Shown: positions 59,862 through 64,000 of the stretch, in pieces
How positions within the stretch are numbered: position 1 is the stretch's first letter
Layout of the letters: the number at the start of each line of letters is the position of its first letter
Assembly: GCA_027627225.1 (NCBI GenBank)
Contig: JAPFQT010000409.1
Location: 1-64,000, forward strand
Source: Congeria kusceri
Lineage: Eukaryota > Mollusca > Bivalvia > Myida > Dreissenidae
Length of the DNA: 64,000 bases
Reading direction: 5' to 3'
The notes under the pieces: generated by a model
Database searches by the model: none
What the model was told of the DNA's origin: nothing
Seen by the model: the letters and a program-made list of their open reading frames with translations, nothing else
Position numbers and translations under genes: made by a program

Positions 59862-62800
59862 TTGTATTTAAAAACAACGTATGTCAATACAGTCGTAGGT
59901 TGGCGTAGGTAGTACGTTAAGAACGCAGGTGCACGCAGGTCGACGAAAGTCATCTAAAGTGGACGTAGGTGGTCGTGCGCTGCTTAAGTACGACTACGCA
60001 CGACAACGTACTACGGCCTACGTCGACGTATGTTGTCTTGTATTCAGACGTACGACTTCGCGCGGTACAGTCTCCTGACCAATATTCATGTTAATTGTTT
60101 GTTTCTGTATGTTGTTGCACAATTTAGTTCAGCAGCTTTTCCTGATTGCCACAATGAAACAATGACCATTACCCTATGCCTGTGATACGTATGATGTTAC
60201 ATGATATCTGGATCTGGGCCTCTCAATGCGGCAATAATGCAACATGAGAAGCCAAACAGACCGGATTTTAAAACATGATTTTGCAATACCATGTCAGCAT
60301 CAATTGCTTTCGGCAACAATATTAAAACGGATTTTAAGAGAGATATTGTGTCTAGTAAATAAGGCCCATTCCCATAATATGTCGACGAAGTTTACTGAGG
60401 TACATAGGACATTGCATTGAAAACTCTGCATGCGCGTAATACAAACCTAGCGGAGGAAAACTTTACTGGTTATAATTAATGTCCTTTCATTACTGAATAA
60501 TATGTGAAACAATTAATCATGTTGATGGTATTGTATGTACCCTTGACGGTATGGCAAACATAATAGCATTATTGTCTTCTAAGTTGGGAGTGTGTAAGGC
60601 TCCGCTAAATATGTGACTAGTATCCATATAAGATTATTTGAATCTGTAGACAGCAATATACGATCAAATGTCTGATTTGTTTATTGAACTGTACGATTAT
60701 CTGACCATAGCGCGGCAGTTTAATATTAAAGTCCAAGCAATGTGTTTTCAGACATGTTAAGAATATTTTTCAGCAATGAAGTATAATGTTGGTATCTTGC
60801 GTGGTCGTAAGTCAGTCATACATGACCTAAAATATTCTTGAGTCGACATACGACAACAAAGTCCATCGTACGTCGACGCAGGAGCTCTGTCTTGCACTGT
60901 TGTATAACCATTTACGTTCACGCAGCTGTGCGTTGGACATATGTCACGTCGACGTACGACTTCGCTGATGTCAGATTTCTTCAATACGACGCAGGACATG
61001 ACATACGACGTTGTATTTAAAAACAACGTATGTCAATACAGTCGTAGGTTGGCGTAGGTAGTACGTTAAGAACGCAGGTGCACGCAGGTCGACGAAAGTC
61101 ATCTAAAGTGGACGTAGGTGGTCGTGCGCTGCTTAAGTACGACTACGCACGACAACGTACTACGGCCTACGTCGACGTATGTTGTCTTGTATTCAGACGT
61201 ACGACTTCGCGCGGTACAGTCTCCTGACCAATATTCATGTTAATTGTTTGTTTCTGTATGTTGTTGCACAATTTAGTTCAGCAGCTTTTCCTGATTGCCA
61301 CAATGAAACAATGACCATTACCCTATGCCTGTGATACGTATGATGTTACATGATATCTGGATCTGGGCCTCTCAATGCGGCAATAATGCAACATGAGAAG
61401 CCAAACAGACCGGATTTTAAAACATGATTTTGCAATACCATGTCAGCATCAATTGCTTTCGGCAACAATATTAAAACGGATTTTAAGAGAGATATTGTGT
61501 CTAGTAAATAAGGCCCATTCCCATAATATGTCGACGAAGTTTACTGAGGTACATAGGACATTGCATTGAAAACTCTGCATGCGCGTAATACAAACCTAGC
61601 GGAGGAAAACTTTACTGGTTATAATTAATGTCCTTTCATTACTGAATAATATGTGAAACAATTAATCATGTTGATGGTATTGTATGTACCCTTGACGGTA
61701 TGGCAAACATAATAGCATTATTGTCTTCTAAGTTGGGAGGGTGTAAGGCTCCGCTAAATATGTGACTAGTATCCATATAAGATTATTTGAATCTGTAGAC
61801 AGCAATATACGATCAAATGTCTGATTTGTTTATTGAACTGTACGATTATCTGACCATAGCGCGGCAGTTTAATATTAAAGTCCAAGCAATGTGTTTTCAG
61901 ACATGTTAAGAATATTTTTCAGCAATGAAGTATAATGTTGGTATCTTGCGTGGTCGTAAGTCAGTCATACATGACCTAAAACATTCTTGAGTCGACATAC
62001 GACAACAAAGTCCATCGTACGTCGACGCAGGAGCTCTGTCTTGCACTGTTGTATAACCATTTACGTTCACGCAGCTGTGCGTTGGACATATGTCACGTCG
62101 ACGTACGACTTCGCTGATGTCAGATTTCTTCAATACGACGCAGGACATGACATACGACGTTGTATTTAAAAACAACGTATGTCAATACAGTCGTAGGTTG
62201 GCGTAGGTAGTACGTTAAGAACGCAGGTGCACGCAGGTCGACGAAAGTCATCTAAAGTGGACGTAGGTGGTCGTGCGCTGCTTAAGTACGACTACGCACG
62301 ACAACGTACTACGGCCTACGTCGACGTATGTTGTCTTGTATTCAGACGTACGACTTCGCGCGGTACAGTCTCCTGACCAATATTCATGTTAATTGTTTGT
62401 TTCTGTATGTTGTTGCACAATTTAGTTCAGCAGCTTTTCCTGATTGCCACAATGAAACAATGACCATTACCCTATGCCTGTGATACGTACGATGTTACAT
62501 GATATCTGGATCTGGGCCTCTCAAGGCGGCAATAATGCAACATGAGAAGCCAAACAGACCGGATTTTAAAACATGATTTTGCAATACCATGTCAACATCA
62601 ATTGCTTTCGGCAACAATATTAAAACGGATTTTAAGAGAGATATTGTGTCTAGTAAATAAGGCCCATTCCCATAATATGTCGACGAAGTTTACTGAGGTA
62701 CATAGGACATTGCATTGAAAACTCTGCATGCGCGTAATACAAACCTAGCGGAGGAAAACTTTACTGGTTATAATTAATGTCCTTTCCTTACTGAATAATA

Positions 62801-63267
62801 TGTAAAACAATTAATCATGTTGATGGTAATGTATGTACCCTTGACGGTATGGCAAACATAATAGCATTATTGTCTTCTAAGTTGGGAGGGTGTGAGGCTC
62901 CGCTAAATATGTAACTAGTATCCATATAAGATTATTTGAAACTGTAGACAGTAATATACGATCAATATACGGCAGTTTAATATTAAAGTCCAAGCAATGT
63001 GTTTTCAGACGTGTTAAGAATATTTTTCCGCAATGAAGTATAATGTTGGTATCTTGCGTGGTCGTAAGTCAGTCATGCATGACCTAAAACATTCTTGAGT
63101 CGACATACGACAACAAAGTCCATCGTACGTCGACGCAGGAGCTCTGTCTTGCACTGTTGTATAACCATTTACGTTCACGCAGCTGTGCGTTGGACATATG
63201 TCACGTCGACGTACGACTTCGCTGATGTCAGATTTCTTCAATACGACGCAGGACATGACATACGACG
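59862..63267 (+). repeat. Nested tandem repeat: long + long + short (U7)
   Basis: Copies 59862-61010 (1149 bp), 61011-62159 (1149 bp) and 62160-63267 (1108 bp). Both internal junctions read GACGTTGTATTTAAAAAC, the U1 state. Confidence 0.8.
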
Positions 63268-63995
63268 TCCTACGTCCTGCGCAGGTTCACGCAAGACTAA
63301 GTAGGAATCTAGCCTCCAGTCGGAAACTGTTTAAACATCCATTAACGACAGATTGTTTGACTGAAGACATTAATACGTAAGAACACGCAGGTCTCTATCA
63401 GGATTTTTAGTCGTAGACCTGTCTTATACCTGTCTTGGATGCTGTGCGACTAGGATTTTAAATAATGATCCCTACGGGTCATGTCTTAACTAACCAGTTA
63501 TGTTGTGGTTTAAATCCATCTTCGGTTTTTCGACCTAATGGTGAATTTTTTTAATATTGGTTATGTGAGAATTCTTTAAACCATCACATATCTTAAATTT
63601 ATTACGGAATAAATAGGCATTTTGTTGAAATCTACCGAAAGGTTCATATTTATTGTATAATATGTGTATTTCGGCTTATATATACATCTCTGGAAAGTAT
63701 TAGAAAATGCGATTATTAGCAGTTTGTTGATAAACATTGATAAACCTAGGGGAAATAATTTAATCGCCAGTTCCAATCAAGACCGTGAAGTTGACGAGTT
63801 GTCTCTCTTAGATTGCTTCATCCATAACCGGTACATAACACAAGCTGGTCTACATTATGTGCCCAAGTTGGGAAATGAACAAAAGACACACCATAAATTA
63901 GGTGACAACGTAGTTCAGATTCTCGAACTTAGTCTTAACTTAAGCAAATAATTTTTACCAATAAAACTGTTGTGACAAGGTTTAATAATGTAAAG

Positions 63996-64000
63996 CAGGG
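63996..64000. mobile_element. First five bases of hAT-like MITE (U7), cut by window end
   Basis: CAGGG after TAATGTAAAG matches the left terminus of the element at 7091. Confidence 0.5.

Larger units (their letters stand above)
55741..64000 (+). repeat. Array unit U7, cut by the window end, with three nested repeats
   Basis: It runs from the exon ATG to the first five bases of the hAT-like MITE. It carries three copies of the nested 1.1-kb repeat (long, long, short) instead of two, and a 12-G run near 58017. The array continues beyond the window. Confidence 0.97.

Noticed and set aside
1..64000. The whole array as a pure assembly artefact
   Set aside because: Units differ by private SNPs, microsatellite length, nested copy number and a LINE in one interval, which a simple duplication of contigs would not create. 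Confirmation still needs long reads.

Overview
The window is eukaryotic nuclear DNA, AT-rich and almost free of genes. It has an exon with a GT splice donor, an autonomous non-LTR retrotransposon, and several miniature inverted-repeat elements (MITEs). A Tx1-type LINE together with dense MITEs fits a marine invertebrate, most likely a mollusc such as a bivalve; this is inference from repeat style, not from a marker gene.

Layout: almost all of the 64 kb is one tandem array. The unit is about 9.39 kb, and six complete or partial units lie head to tail around one retrotransposon-bearing interval (called U1 to U7 here). Taking the exon ATG as unit start, the units are U1 1-9377 (first 18 bases outside the window), U2 9378-18767, U3 18768-28153, U4 28154-31567 (truncated), U5 37944-46391 (5'-truncated), U6 46392-55740 and U7 55741-64000 (cut by the window end). 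Copies differ by rare SNPs, small indels and the copy number of an internal 1.1-kb repeat.

What a unit carries, in order: (i) a 120-nt first coding exon encoding the start of a PDZ domain of the ALP/Enigma/Zasp (PDZ-LIM) family, ending at a GTGAGT donor; (ii) intron sequence with a 1.04-kb MITE rich in subterminal repeats; (iii) a GC-rich block with a possible minus-strand terminal exon; (iv) two diverged 358-bp direct repeats flanking a palindrome-rich element whose 1.1-kb core is present two or three times; (v) a 284-bp hAT-like MITE; (vi) a small MITE whose right end has expanded into a 14-copy minisatellite; (vii) a promoter-like region with a perfect CRE palindrome 105 bp before the next ATG. 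Each full unit therefore delivers a promoter plus first exon, but no second PDZ exon. The array looks like a multiplied promoter/first-exon cassette of one muscle/cytoskeletal gene whose remaining exons lie outside the window.

Between U4 and U5 sits a minus-strand Tx1/L1-type LINE (31568-37943). ORF1 (CCHC gag-like) and ORF2 (APE endonuclease plus reverse transcriptase) are intact, and there is a poly(A) tail. An extra 164-codon ORF fills the ORF1-ORF2 gap, and a long hairpin follows ORF2. The flanks of the LINE come from different positions of the unit, so about 6.9 kb of array (including one promoter and one exon) is missing at the insertion site.
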